Assembly (NCBI GenBank): GCA_900542635.1 | Contig: UQOJ01000027.1 | Coordinates: 1-26,520, forward strand | Reading direction: 5' to 3' | Source of the DNA: an uncultured Collinsella sp. | Lineage (GTDB): Bacteria > Actinomycetota > Coriobacteriia > Coriobacteriales > Coriobacteriaceae | DNA length: 26,520 nucleotides | In this document: positions 16,600-24,436 of the stretch, piece after piece | Numbering within the stretch: position 1 is the first letter of the stretch | Layout of the letters: the number at the start of each line of letters is the position of its first letter | Notes under the pieces: generated by a model | What the model saw: only the letters and a program-made list of their open reading frames with translations | Database searches by the model: none | Told to the model about the DNA's origin: nothing | Made by a program: the position numbers and the translations under genes

Positions 16600-16676
16600 T
16601 TCTTATGCAGCCGCGCGCAGAGCGGGCGTAGTAAAATCTGAACCACTGAACTGCCCCATACAAAAGGAGATTTCCC

Positions 16677-16925
16677 ATGCATGATGTTGGAATGAACATG
16701 AGCCAGCTTGCCATGAGCGTCAAGCAGGTCGACGACACCATCGAGCTCGCTCACGAGTGGAGCCATCAGCTGCTGCATGCGACCGAGAATTTTGACATGG
16801 AGCGCATCGGCGCCAAGCTCGAGGCCGCCATGGCTGCGCTGCACGAGGCCCACGACGCACTCGAGGACTACGAAGAGGCCATCGAGGCCGACCACAACTC
16901 CGTCGGCTCCGTGAAGCTGGTGTAA
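16677..16925 (+). CDS. small His-rich helical protein coupled to nikR
   Basis: The protein has 82 residues, is acidic, and reads as two amphipathic helices separated near NFDMERIG. Histidines at 26, 30 and 34 (HEWSHQLLH) fall on one helical face, and further ones sit at 56, 59 and 73, so a metal-binding helical hairpin is possible. AAGGAGA lies about 7 nt before the ATG. The stop codon is followed after one base by the GTG start of the NikR-type gene, so the two are translated together. That coupling suggests a role in nickel handling, but no such function is known to me. HEWSH matches the short HExxH pattern by letter only; the protein is too small for a protease domain. I do not recognise the family. 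Confidence 0.8.
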   Translation: MHDVGMNMSQLAMSVKQVDDTIELAHEWSHQLLHATENFDMERIGAKLEAAMAALHEAHDALEDYEEAIEADHNSVGSVKLV

Positions 16926-16926
16926 G

Positions 16927-17439
16927 GTGGCCGAACACGAGCACGGCTGCGGGTACGAGCACGAGCATCCGCACGGGGCGGATGGTGACGCGGGCTGCCA
17001 CTGTAGTGGCTCCGGCTCCGAGCTGGTCCGTTTTTCGGTTACCGCACCCGACGACCTGCTGCGCCGTTTTGACGAGCAGATCGCGCGCCGCGGCGACGTG
17101 GCCAACCGCTCCGAGGCAGTGCGCGATTTGATTCGCGCCTCGATCGCCAAAGAGCAGATGCGCACGCCCGATGAGCACGTTATCGGGTCGCTCACCATGA
17201 TCTACGACCATCACACCGGCGATCTGACGCGCCGCCTGGACGAGGTGCAGCACGACTACACCGACGAGATCGTGTCGACGATGCACGTGCATCTTGATCA
17301 CCACAACTGCCTGGAGATCCTGGCGCTCAAGGGTCGCGGCGAGCGCGTCTACGAACTAGCCGACCGCCTGCTGGGCCTGCGCGGCGTTAAGCACGGCGAG
17401 CTTACCTGCGCCGCCACCAAGCAGAGCCTGGGGCTATAG
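16927..17439 (+). CDS. nikR: nickel-responsive regulator, NikR family, with His/Cys-rich N-terminal extension
   Basis: The protein has 170 residues. Residues 1-31 form an extension rich in His and Cys (HEHGCGYEHEHPHG, then GCHC). A ribbon-helix-helix DNA-binding domain follows (about 32-78: LVRFSVTAPDDLLRRFDEQI, NRSEAVRDLIRASI), then an ACT-like C-terminal domain. The nickel ligands of E. coli NikR, H76, H87, H89 and C95, match H109, H120, H122 and C128 at one constant offset of 33 (MHVHLDHHNC), so the high-affinity site is intact. NikR binds Ni(II) and represses nickel uptake or hydrogenase genes. The start is the GTG one base after the upstream gene's stop. It lies before the hyp genes but is separated from hypF by a palindromic repeat. 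Confidence 0.93.
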   Translation: MAEHEHGCGYEHEHPHGADGDAGCHCSGSGSELVRFSVTAPDDLLRRFDEQIARRGDVANRSEAVRDLIRASIAKEQMRTPDEHVIGSLTMIYDHHTGDLTRRLDEVQHDYTDEIVSTMHVHLDHHNCLEILALKGRGERVYELADRLLGLRGVKHGELTCAATKQSLGL

Positions 17440-17462
17440 CGGGATTTCCCGCAGCGCACCTG

Positions 17463-17533
17463 CCAAAAAGGGACAGGTTTGTTTTGGCAGGTTTAGAAGT
17501 TTTACCTACCAAAATAAACCTGTCCCTTTTTGG
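17463..17533. repeat. 30-bp near-perfect palindrome, repeat family with core GGGACAGGTTT
   Basis: The arms 17463-17492 and 17504-17533 match at 28 of 30 positions, one difference being a G-T wobble, around an 11-nt loop. Each arm carries AAAAAGGGACAGGTTT or its complement. A partial copy lies at 25304-25327. It sits between nikR and hypF, and with T-rich flanks it could also work as a terminator separating them. It looks like a small mobile palindrome rather than a host regulatory site. Confidence 0.7.
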
Positions 17534-17556
17534 TCGGTTTTGATGAGGGGTGTCGC

Positions 17557-20028
17557 ATGCGGCATGTGCATATTCATGTGACGGGCATTGTGCAGGGCGT
17601 TGGCATGCGACCGTTTGTGTATCGCGAGGCCATAGCGCATGGCATTTGCGGATGGGTGCTCAATGCGGGCGACGGCGTGCATATCGAGGCGCATGCTCCG
17701 GTCGATGCGCTCGATGCTTTTGTTGCCGCGCTTTCCGAGCATGCGCCTGCGGCAGCCCGCGTAGAGTATGTCGAGGTTGTGGACCTGGCAGCCAACGGTT
17801 GGGATACTGCCAATGAACAGGGTTTTCGCATCGTGGCATCGCAGGACCAGACCGCGCACACGACGCTCGTCTCGCCCGATATCGCCACCTGCGACGATTG
17901 CCTGCGCGAGTTGTTCGATCCCGCCGACCGACGCTATCACTACCCCTTTATCAACTGCACTAACTGCGGCCCACGCTTTACCATCATCCGCTCGCTGCCT
18001 TACGATCGAGCGGCTACCTCGATGGACCGTTTTCCCATGTGCCCCGAGTGTGCCGCGGAGTATGCCAATCCGCTCGACCGGCGTTTTCACGCGCAGCCCG
18101 ATGCCTGCTTTGATTGCGGACCGCATATTACGTGGCGCGAGGCGAGCGTGGGCGACGAGCCGGGCGAAGCCGCCGCGTCGCTGGCCGTCGGCACCACGCG
18201 CGAGACCAGCGACGCCATTATCGACCGCTGTGTTGAGCTGCTGGCCAACGGCGGCATCGTCGCCATCAAGGGACTGGGCGGATTTCACTTGGCATGCGAC
18301 GCCTCCAACGAGCAGGCGGTAGCCGAGCTTCGCCGCCGCAAGCGTCGCAGCAATAAGCCGCTTGCCGTCATGGTGCGCAGTCTTGCCGATGTCGGGCGCC
18401 TGTGCCATATCGACGACGCTGAGCGCAAGCTTCTCGCCGGCAGTATCCGCCCCATTGTGCTGCTGCGTCGGCGCACTGTTGGCGAGGGCAACGGCGGCTC
18501 CCCCGACGCCCTCGCCATCGCACCATCTGTCGCGCACGACTTGCCCGAGCTTGGCGTTATGCTCCCCTACACCCCGCTTCAGCATCTTCTGCTTGCCGCG
18601 GCAGAAGCCCGCGGTATGCACGCGCTCGTCATGACCAGCGGCAACCTGAGCGAAGAACCCATCGAAACCGACGACGACCTTGCCTGGGAACACCTCGTTG
18701 CCGCCGGCATCGCCGACGCGTTGCTCGGTAACGACCGCGCAATCCTCTCGCGCTACGACGACTCTGTAGTACGCGTGGTCGACGGCGCCGTTATGCCCGT
18801 GCGCCGCGCTCGCGGATATGCACCCCAGCCGCTGCCGTTGCCGGCGCTCGACGGCGCTCCGTCCTGCGTGCTCGCCTGCGGGCCACAGCAAAAGGCCACG
18901 ATTGCGCTTACGCGTGAAGGGACGAACGGCGAGGCAACCTGTTTTGTGTCGCAGCATATCGGCGATGTTGAAAACGGCGGGACCTTCGATGCCTGGAACG
19001 CCGCGCGCACGCGCTTGGAAGATCTCTTTGACTTGGCGCCCGCTGCCTTGGCCTGCGATGTACACCCCAGCTATCTATCGGGCCAGTGGGCTCGCGAGCA
19101 GGCGCGAAAATGCAATCTGCCGCTCGTCGAGGTGCAGCACCATCATGCGCATATCGCGAGCGTAATGGCCGAGGCCATCGCCGCGGGCCGGCTTACAACC
19201 GACGCGCGTGTCCTTGGCATCGCCTTTGACGGCACCGGCGCCGGCACCGATGGGACCATTTGGGGCGGCGAGTTTCTTGTTGCCAGCCTTGGCGGCTTTG
19301 AGCGCGCCGCACATTTGTGCACCTGGGCGCTCCCCGGTGGGGCGGCCTCCGTGCGCGACGCCCGCCGCAACGCCTTTGCCCTGCTCAGTGAGCTCGGCCT
19401 GCTCGAGCACCCAGGTGCCGCTCGACTTTTGGACAGCCTCGACGAGCAAACGCGCAGCGTGACAGCCACCATGATCGAGCGCGGCATCAACAGCCCGCGT
19501 ACCAGCAGCATGGGGCGTCTCTTTGATGCCGCGGCAGCAATTCTGGGCATCTGCGACAAGGCAACCTACGAGGGCGAACCCGCCATAGAACTCGAAGCAG
19601 CCGCCTGGCGCGCGCTCAGCAGTGAAAGTGTCTGCCCCGCCGGCAATATAGCCGGCTTCTCCGTAACCGAATCATCCCGCCCGGACGCCCGCCATGTTCT
19701 AAACTCCAGATCGCTTATTGAGGCACTTTTGGAGGGAATCAGGGCCGGCGCTGCGGCCTACAGGCTCGCGCTCGACTTCCATATCGCCATCGCGCGCTCT
19801 TCGGCACGAATCGCACGCGAAATCTGCGTGCACGAGGGCATCGACACCGTCGCGCTCTCGGGCGGCGTGTTCATGAACCGACTTCTGCTTCAGCTCCTCA
19901 CCCGCGAGCTTAAAGACGCAGGCCTTACTGTCCTTGTCCCCCACACCGTACCCGTCAATGACGGCTGCATCGCCTACGGTCAGGCAGCGGTTGCGCGCGC
20001 TCGTCTTGCGCAGATTGCATCGCAGTAG
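17557..20028 (+). CDS. hypF: [NiFe]-hydrogenase maturation carbamoyltransferase HypF
   Basis: The 823-residue protein has all four HypF domains in order. The acylphosphatase domain (about 1-90) has VQGVGMRPFVYREA. The zinc-finger region (about 108-190) has paired CxxC motifs (CDDCLRE, CTNCGPRF, CPECAAEY, CFDCGPH). A YrdC-like domain follows (about 200-385: AIKGLGGFHLACDA, RRRKRRSNKPLAVM). The C-terminal Kae1/TobZ-like domain (about 395-823) has the metal-binding VQHHHAHIASVMAE, GIAFDGTGAGTDG and ALSGGVFMNRLL. It converts carbamoyl phosphate and ATP to carbamoyl-AMP and transfers the carbamoyl group to the C-terminal Cys of HypE for cyanide synthesis. ATG 17557 is chosen because GAGGGG lies 6 nt upstream. 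It heads the hypFCDE cluster. Confidence 0.97.
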   Translation: MRHVHIHVTGIVQGVGMRPFVYREAIAHGICGWVLNAGDGVHIEAHAPVDALDAFVAALSEHAPAAARVEYVEVVDLAANGWDTANEQGFRIVASQDQTAHTTLVSPDIATCDDCLRELFDPADRRYHYPFINCTNCGPRFTIIRSLPYDRAATSMDRFPMCPECAAEYANPLDRRFHAQPDACFDCGPHITWREASVGDEPGEAAASLAVGTTRETSDAIIDRCVELLANGGIVAIKGLGGFHLACDASNEQAVAELRRRKRRSNKPLAVMVRSLADVGRLCHIDDAERKLLAGSIRPIVLLRRRTVGEGNGGSPDALAIAPSVAHDLPELGVMLPYTPLQHLLLAAAEARGMHALVMTSGNLSEEPIETDDDLAWEHLVAAGIADALLGNDRAILSRYDDSVVRVVDGAVMPVRRARGYAPQPLPLPALDGAPSCVLACGPQQKATIALTREGTNGEATCFVSQHIGDVENGGTFDAWNAARTRLEDLFDLAPAALACDVHPSYLSGQWAREQARKCNLPLVEVQHHHAHIASVMAEAIAAGRLTTDARVLGIAFDGTGAGTDGTIWGGEFLVASLGGFERAAHLCTWALPGGAASVRDARRNAFALLSELGLLEHPGAARLLDSLDEQTRSVTATMIERGINSPRTSSMGRLFDAAAAILGICDKATYEGEPAIELEAAAWRALSSESVCPAGNIAGFSVTESSRPDARHVLNSRSLIEALLEGIRAGAAAYRLALDFHIAIARSSARIAREICVHEGIDTVALSGGVFMNRLLLQLLTRELKDAGLTVLVPHTVPVNDGCIAYGQAAVARARLAQIASQ

Positions 20029-20162
20029 CTCGCTCTCGCACGCCGCTGTGCCCAGCCGTCTCACAGGCGTAACGCGTTTGCCCGCGAACCCCGCGAGCGC
20101 TACCATCAACTGATGGATTATTAAGCGCCCGTCCAGCGCAAAGCGTATAAAAGGGGAACAAT

Positions 20163-20423
20163 ATGTGCCTTGCCGTTCCCGGTAAAGTAGTCAAACGCGA
20201 CGACGACCTCAAGGCCACCGTCGACATGATGGGCATCGAGCGCCCCGTGTCGCTGCGACTCGTACCGACGGCGCAGGTTGGCGACTATATTCTCGTACAC
20301 GCCGGCTTTGGCATCCAGATCGTTGACGAGCAGGAAGCGCAGGAAACGCTCGAGCTCGTTAATGCTATGTCCGAGCTGGTCGAAGAAGATCAACTTGCCA
20401 CCAACCCGGCGGAGGCTTACTAG
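20163..20423 (+). CDS. hypC: hydrogenase maturation chaperone HypC
   Basis: The 86-residue OB-fold protein starts with the diagnostic MCLAVPGKVV; Cys2 becomes the N-terminal ligand after Met removal. HypC carries the Fe(CN)2CO unit with HypD and delivers it to the hydrogenase large-subunit precursor. Other features fit the family, such as VDMMGIERPVSLRLVP and GDYILVHAGFGIQIVDE. AAGGGGA lies just upstream of the ATG. It starts 134 nt after hypF and its stop overlaps the hypD start by one base. Confidence 0.96.
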   Translation: MCLAVPGKVVKRDDDLKATVDMMGIERPVSLRLVPTAQVGDYILVHAGFGIQIVDEQEAQETLELVNAMSELVEEDQLATNPAEAY

Positions 20424-21535
20424 TGGCGCCCGAACAGCCGGCTCGCTCCGGTATCGACTTCTCGGCATTCCGCAATCCCAAGCTGGCTCGCGAGCTCATC
20501 GAGCGCATTCATGAGCTTGTCGGCGACCGCGCCATCAACCTTATGGAAGTCTGCGGCACGCATACCGTGAGCATCGGGCGCTATGGCTTTCGCTCCATTA
20601 TGCCGGCCGGGCTCAAGCTGCTGAGCGGCCCGGGCTGCCCCGTCTGCGTCACCGCCAACCGCGACATCGACCACGCAATCGCGCTCGCCAACATAGACGG
20701 CGCCATCATCACCACCTTTGGCGACATGATGCGCGTGCCCGGATCGTCCACCTCGCTCGCTGCGCAAAAGGCGGCAGGGCGCGACATCCGCATCGTCTAT
20801 TCCCCGCTCGACGCGCTCGACATTGCCGAGCAAAACCCCGATCGCCCGGTCATTTTTATGGGCGTGGGCTTTGAGACTACGACGCCCACCATCGCCGCCG
20901 CCATCTTGGAGGCCGAGGCGCGCGGGCTTTTGAACTTCTCGGTCTATTGCGCCCACAAGACCACGCCGCCGGCGTTGCGCGCCATCGCCAACGATCCCGA
21001 GACCGCCATCGACGGATTTATCCTGCCGGGGCACGTCGCCACCATCACGGGCCTGGCTCCCTTTGACTTTTTGGTCGACGAGTTTAAGACCCCGGGTGTG
21101 GTTACCGGATTTGAGCCGGTCGATATCTTGCAGGGCATCTGCATGCTGGTCCAGATGGTTGTCGAGGGGCAGCCCGCGATTGACAACGCCTACCGCCGCG
21201 GTGTCAATGCGAACGGCAACCCCGTGGCGCGCCAGCTGGTCGAGCAGGTGTTTGAGCCGTGCGACACCACGTGGCGCGGGCTGGGGCCGATTGCCAACTC
21301 GGGCCTTTCCATCCGCCCCGAGTTCTCGCGCTTTGACGCACGCATTCGCTTTGACGTGCCCGTTGAGCCGACGGTCGAGCCGCGCGGATGCCGCTGCGGC
21401 GACGTGCTTCGCGGGGCCATTACGCCGAGCAGCTGCCCGCTCTTTGGCCACGCTTGCACGCCCGAGCATCCCGTCGGCCCGTGCATGGTGAGCTCCGAGG
21501 GCAGCTGCGCGGCTTACTACCGCTACCGCAACTAG
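20423..21535 (+). CDS. hypD: hydrogenase iron-site assembly protein HypD
   Basis: The 370-residue protein starts at a GTG preceded by GGAGG 7 nt upstream and overlaps the hypC stop. HypD holds a [4Fe-4S] cluster and conserved redox cysteines used to build Fe(CN)2CO. Motifs seen: LMEVCGTHTVSIGRYG, LLSGPGCPVCVT, TTFGDMMRVPGS, VIFMGVGFETTTPT, GFILPGHVATITG, and a C-terminal Cys-rich region (GCRCGDVLRG, SSCPLFGHACTPEHP, GPCMVSSEGSC) for the cluster. Length is normal for the family. It forms a complex with HypC encoded next to it. Confidence 0.97.
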   Translation: MAPEQPARSGIDFSAFRNPKLARELIERIHELVGDRAINLMEVCGTHTVSIGRYGFRSIMPAGLKLLSGPGCPVCVTANRDIDHAIALANIDGAIITTFGDMMRVPGSSTSLAAQKAAGRDIRIVYSPLDALDIAEQNPDRPVIFMGVGFETTTPTIAAAILEAEARGLLNFSVYCAHKTTPPALRAIANDPETAIDGFILPGHVATITGLAPFDFLVDEFKTPGVVTGFEPVDILQGICMLVQMVVEGQPAIDNAYRRGVNANGNPVARQLVEQVFEPCDTTWRGLGPIANSGLSIRPEFSRFDARIRFDVPVEPTVEPRGCRCGDVLRGAITPSSCPLFGHACTPEHPVGPCMVSSEGSCAAYYRYRN

Positions 21536-21583
21536 CCCGGACGCACCCGCACACCGGCACCACCCACGATTGGAGTTTTCGAT

Positions 21584-22618
21584 ATGTCCCGTACTGCCAC
21601 CGATAGCACCGTCCTGTTGGGCCACGGCTCTGGCGGACAGATGATGAAACGCATCATCGATGAGGTCTTTCTGGATGCCTTTGGGTCGCCCGAGCTGCTC
21701 GAGGGCAACGATGCCGGCGTCGCCGCGCTACCCGCGAGCGGGCGCATCGCCATGTCGACCGACAGCTTTGTAGTCTCGCCGCAGTTCTTCCCCGGTGGCA
21801 ACATCGGCCGCCTCGCCGTGTGCGGAACCGTCAACGACGTCGCGACCTCGGGCGCCAACGTGCGCTACCTATCGTGCGGCTTTATCCTTGAAGAGGGTTA
21901 TCCCATGGATAAGCTCCACCAGATTGTGCAGACGATGGCCGAGACGGCACGCGAGGCAGGCGTGTCCATAATCACAGGCGACACCAAGGTGGTCGAGCGC
22001 GGCGGGGCCGACGGCGTCTACATCAATACCGCCGGCGTGGGCGAAGTGCCCGTGGGCGTGGCGCTCAGCGGCGCAAACTGCCAGCCCGGCGATGTCATCC
22101 TGGTGTCGGGTACACTCGGCGACCACGGTATCGCCATCATGAGCCAACGCGAGGGCCTGGCGTTTTCGAGCACAATCGAAAGCGATGCCGCGCCGCTCAA
22201 CCACCTGATTGCCGACGTTCTGGCCGCAGCGCCCGGCACGCGTTGCTTTCGCGACCCCACGCGCGGCGGCCTTGCATCCACACTCAACGAGTTTGCCCAG
22301 GCCAGCAGTGTTGCCATGGAAGTCGACGAGGATGCCGTGCCCGTGCGTCCCGACGTGCAGGCCGCCTGCGAGATGCTCGGCTACGATGTGCTGCAGGTGG
22401 CAAACGAGGGCAAGATGGTTGCCGTCGTGCCGGCCGAGCAGGCCGATGCCGCGCTGGCCGCCATGCGCGCCGCCCGCTACGGCGAGAATGCCGCCGTCAT
22501 CGGTCGCGTGCTGCCACTTGCCGAGGGTGCCCGTCCCGCCGTGCGCGTGCGCACCGGCTGGGGCTCGACCCGCATCCTCGACATGCTCGTGGGAGAACAG
22601 CTGCCGAGGATTTGCTAG
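21584..22618 (+). CDS. hypE: carbamoyl-phosphate-dependent cyanide synthesis protein HypE
   Basis: The 344-residue AIRS/PurM-like ATPase has an N-terminal HGSGGQMMKRIIDEVF, followed by EGNDAGVAAL, STDSFVVSPQFFPGGNIGRL, GTVNDVATSGA and DPTRGGLASTLNE. It ends in PRIC: the terminal cysteine is the carbamoyl acceptor that HypE dehydrates to a thiocyanate, the source of the CN ligands. The intact PRIC end argues for a working pathway. GGAG precedes the ATG at 9 nt. It is the last gene of the hyp run, 48 nt after hypD. hypA and hypB, for nickel insertion, are not nearby. Confidence 0.97.
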   Translation: MSRTATDSTVLLGHGSGGQMMKRIIDEVFLDAFGSPELLEGNDAGVAALPASGRIAMSTDSFVVSPQFFPGGNIGRLAVCGTVNDVATSGANVRYLSCGFILEEGYPMDKLHQIVQTMAETAREAGVSIITGDTKVVERGGADGVYINTAGVGEVPVGVALSGANCQPGDVILVSGTLGDHGIAIMSQREGLAFSSTIESDAAPLNHLIADVLAAAPGTRCFRDPTRGGLASTLNEFAQASSVAMEVDEDAVPVRPDVQAACEMLGYDVLQVANEGKMVAVVPAEQADAALAAMRAARYGENAAVIGRVLPLAEGARPAVRVRTGWGSTRILDMLVGEQLPRIC

Positions 22619-22741
22619 GGCGGAACCGCACGGTCGGCGCAATGTGACCTGATATCCCTGGAGATGTTCAGATTCCAAGCACGCCCAACGCGGAAGCCCA
22701 GTATTATGGGGTGCGTTTTAAACCCAATGACGGGAGTTTTC

Positions 22742-23410
22742 ATGGCAGCAGCTTTTTCCCATGTGATCTTTGACCTGGACGGCACCATCCTCAACACGCT
22801 CGAGGACCTGGCGGCCGCCGGCAACCATACCTGCGAGATGCACGGCTGGCCCACGTTTGCCGTCGACGAGTACCGCTACAAGGTGGGAAACGGTATGCTC
22901 AAGCTGGTCGAACGCTTTATGCCTGCCGAGTACGCGGGCGACGACCGTATGTTTGAGCAGACGCTTGCCGAGTTTAGGGCTTACTACGGCGAGCACAAGG
23001 AGGACCACACCGCACCGTACGCCGGCACAATCGAGATGCTCGACCGCTTGCGCGCCGCGGGTGTGCAGCTTGCCGTGCTCACCAACAAGGACCATGTCTC
23101 GGCCGCTCCGCTTATCGAGAAGTATTTTGGTTCCGAGCGCTTTGCGCTGGTACAGGGCCGTGTCGATGCGTTTCTGCCCAAGCCCGAAGCACCCGTCACA
23201 CTGCATGTGATGGAAGAGCTAAGCGCCGATCCGGCAACCACACTCTATGTGGGCGATTCCAATGTCGATATCCTGACCGGCCACAACGCCGGCCTTAAGA
23301 GTACGGGCGTCAGTTGGGGCTTCCGCGGCCGCGCAGAGCTGGAAGCCGCCGGCGCCGACTACGTGGTGGACACCCAGGACGAGCTCGCAGCGCTGATCCT
23401 GGGCGAGTAA
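22742..23410 (+). CDS. HAD-family phosphatase, phosphoglycolate phosphatase-like
   Basis: The 222-residue protein has the four HAD motifs: FDLDGTILNT (nucleophile Asp11, acid Asp13), LTNKDH (motif II), the Lys in LPKPEAP (motif III) and VGDSNVDILTG (motif IV). The helical cap between motifs I and II (about 18-90) is that of the Gph/PGP subfamily, which removes phosphate from 2-phosphoglycolate or other small sugar phosphates; the exact substrate is not shown. The ATG at 22742 is chosen because GGGAG lies 5 nt upstream; an upstream in-frame ATG at 22664 has no such site. It follows hypE by 123 nt and is probably a separate unit; TATTAT at 22702-22707 is a possible -10. A palindromic repeat lies behind it. 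Confidence 0.92.
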   Translation: MAAAFSHVIFDLDGTILNTLEDLAAAGNHTCEMHGWPTFAVDEYRYKVGNGMLKLVERFMPAEYAGDDRMFEQTLAEFRAYYGEHKEDHTAPYAGTIEMLDRLRAAGVQLAVLTNKDHVSAAPLIEKYFGSERFALVQGRVDAFLPKPEAPVTLHVMEELSADPATTLYVGDSNVDILTGHNAGLKSTGVSWGFRGRAELEAAGADYVVDTQDELAALILGE

Positions 23411-23457
23411 CGCTGGCGTTGCTCAACCCAGCCGCCGCAATGCTGTTGCGCGGAAAG

Positions 23458-23512
23458 TAGTCGTTGGGGACGTTCTTAAACGACTAGTCAGACAAGAACG
23501 CCCCAACGACTA
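23458..23512. repeat. palindromic repeat, family with core GGGGACGTTCTT
   Basis: The arms 23458-23477 and 23494-23512 are complementary except for one bulged A. The loop holds CGACTAGTC. Related copies lie at 3847-3878, 26214-26236 (degenerate) and 26356-26438. Its right half is also the start of structured repeat C copy 2, so the two are fused. Such palindromes are often of REP type, moved by tyrosine (Y1) transposases; none is in the window. Confidence 0.7.
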
Positions 23513-23694
23513 CCCCAACAATGGCAACGCCGCAGGTAGAGGACGGACAGCGAGCGGGCACCAGAGCGAACAGATTGGCATGAAAAGAGGGCGGCATAGA
23601 CCTTCTGGTCATGCCGCCCTCTTTGAATGACAAGTTGTCGCTCTGGTGCCCGCGCAGCGTCGAGCAGTTGCGGCGTTTGGTAAAACGCCGCAAC
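23482..23694 (-). ncRNA. structured repeat C, copy 2 (candidate RNA element)
   Basis: Homologous to 3847-4065. Stem 1 pairs 23554-23569 with 23638-23653, a perfect 16 bp here. The apical stem pairs 23584-23597 with 23611-23624 (14 bp), topped by a GACC/GGTC stem and TTCT loop. The last hairpin pairs 23667-23678 with 23683-23694 (12 bp, GGTA loop). Against copy 1, about eight base pairs have changed on both sides while loops and the 33-nt block at 23523-23555 are identical. Copy 2 ends 3 nt before the lipoprotein stop codon, in the same orientation to its neighbour as copy 1 to hspR. Strand is inferred from that. Confidence 0.6.
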
Positions 23695-23697
23695 GAA

Positions 23698-24255
23698 CTA
23701 GCTCAGCATTGCATCCATCATCTCGGAGTTGACGGAGTCGTCGGCAGACCACTCGCCGTCGTCGTTGCAGGTGTACTTGAAGATAACCGTGGTCTTCCTG
23801 GGCTCGGTGGCCTTGGTCACATCGACCATAACCTGACCGGCCATCTTGTACAGCTCGTCATCGGAAGGAACCGTGTCAAGCGCAGCGACCTTCTCCTGAT
23901 ACTGGGTGGAGAAGTCCTCGACGATCTTGTTCATAGACTTGCATGTGATAGAGACCTCGGCGGTCGCGACACCCTTGTCCTCGTCGACCGTCACGTCGCC
24001 GATCTTGTAGTCAAAGCCCTCGAGATAGGTCTTGGCATACTCCTTGGGATCGATACCCAGCTGCTCGAACTCATCGCCCGAAGCCTCCTCCAGACCAGAG
24101 AGGAAGTCGTCGCCTCCGTTCTTGACCTCGTCAAACTGCGTCGTAAGATCCTCGGTGATGAGCTCCTCAACCGAAGGACCTCCACAGCCGGAAAGCACGA
24201 CCACGCATGCAACCAAGACGGCCATGAGGGGCGCAAGCAGCAGCTTCTTTTTCAT
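23698..24255 (-). CDS. lipoprotein of unknown function
   Basis: The 185-residue protein has a signal sequence (MKKKLLLAPLMAVLVACVV) and lipobox L21-S22-G23-C24, so it should be lipid-modified at Cys24 and held on the outer face of the membrane. The mature part is acidic, with an N-terminal helical segment (VEELITEDLTTQFDEV), a region rich in Asp, Glu and Tyr (GIDPKEYAKTYLEGFDYKIGDV) and beta strands (GVATAEVSITCKS, TTVIFKYTCNDDGEW). The two extra cysteines (TCKS, TCND) may pair. The overall look is of a small DUF5105-like lipoprotein, but I cannot assign it. GGGAGG lies 6 nt before the ATG at 24255. It has its own promoter; structured repeat C follows its stop. Confidence 0.88.
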   Translation of the reverse strand: MKKKLLLAPLMAVLVACVVVLSGCGGPSVEELITEDLTTQFDEVKNGGDDFLSGLEEASGDEFEQLGIDPKEYAKTYLEGFDYKIGDVTVDEDKGVATAEVSITCKSMNKIVEDFSTQYQEKVAALDTVPSDDELYKMAGQVMVDVTKATEPRKTTVIFKYTCNDDGEWSADDSVNSEMMDAMLS

Positions 24256-24320
24256 GTTGTTCCTCCCAATGAGCGGCACCGCGCTTCCCGGACGCGGCAC
24301 ACGTTGTAATAAATAAGCCC

Positions 24321-24350
24321 ATACTATCCACTTATGAACACCCTCGGCAA
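24321..24350 (-). promoter_or_regulatory. candidate promoter of the lipoprotein gene
   Basis: Read leftward, -35 TTGCCG (24345-24350) and -10 TAGTAT (24321-24326) are separated by 18 nt. The leader would be about 60 nt. Confidence 0.5.
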
Positions 24351-24436
24351 CGCGAAGGCGCGGTCGGTTCGTTTTAGCGTCCGAACGGTTTGCAAGCCCG
24401 CCCAACGTACAATAAAACGCTTCCCCGCGATGCAAT

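Noticed and set aside
16752..16766. HExxH metalloprotease motif in the 82-residue protein
   Set aside because: The match HEWSH lies in a small helical protein with no room for a protease fold, so it is better explained as a row of histidines on one helix face.
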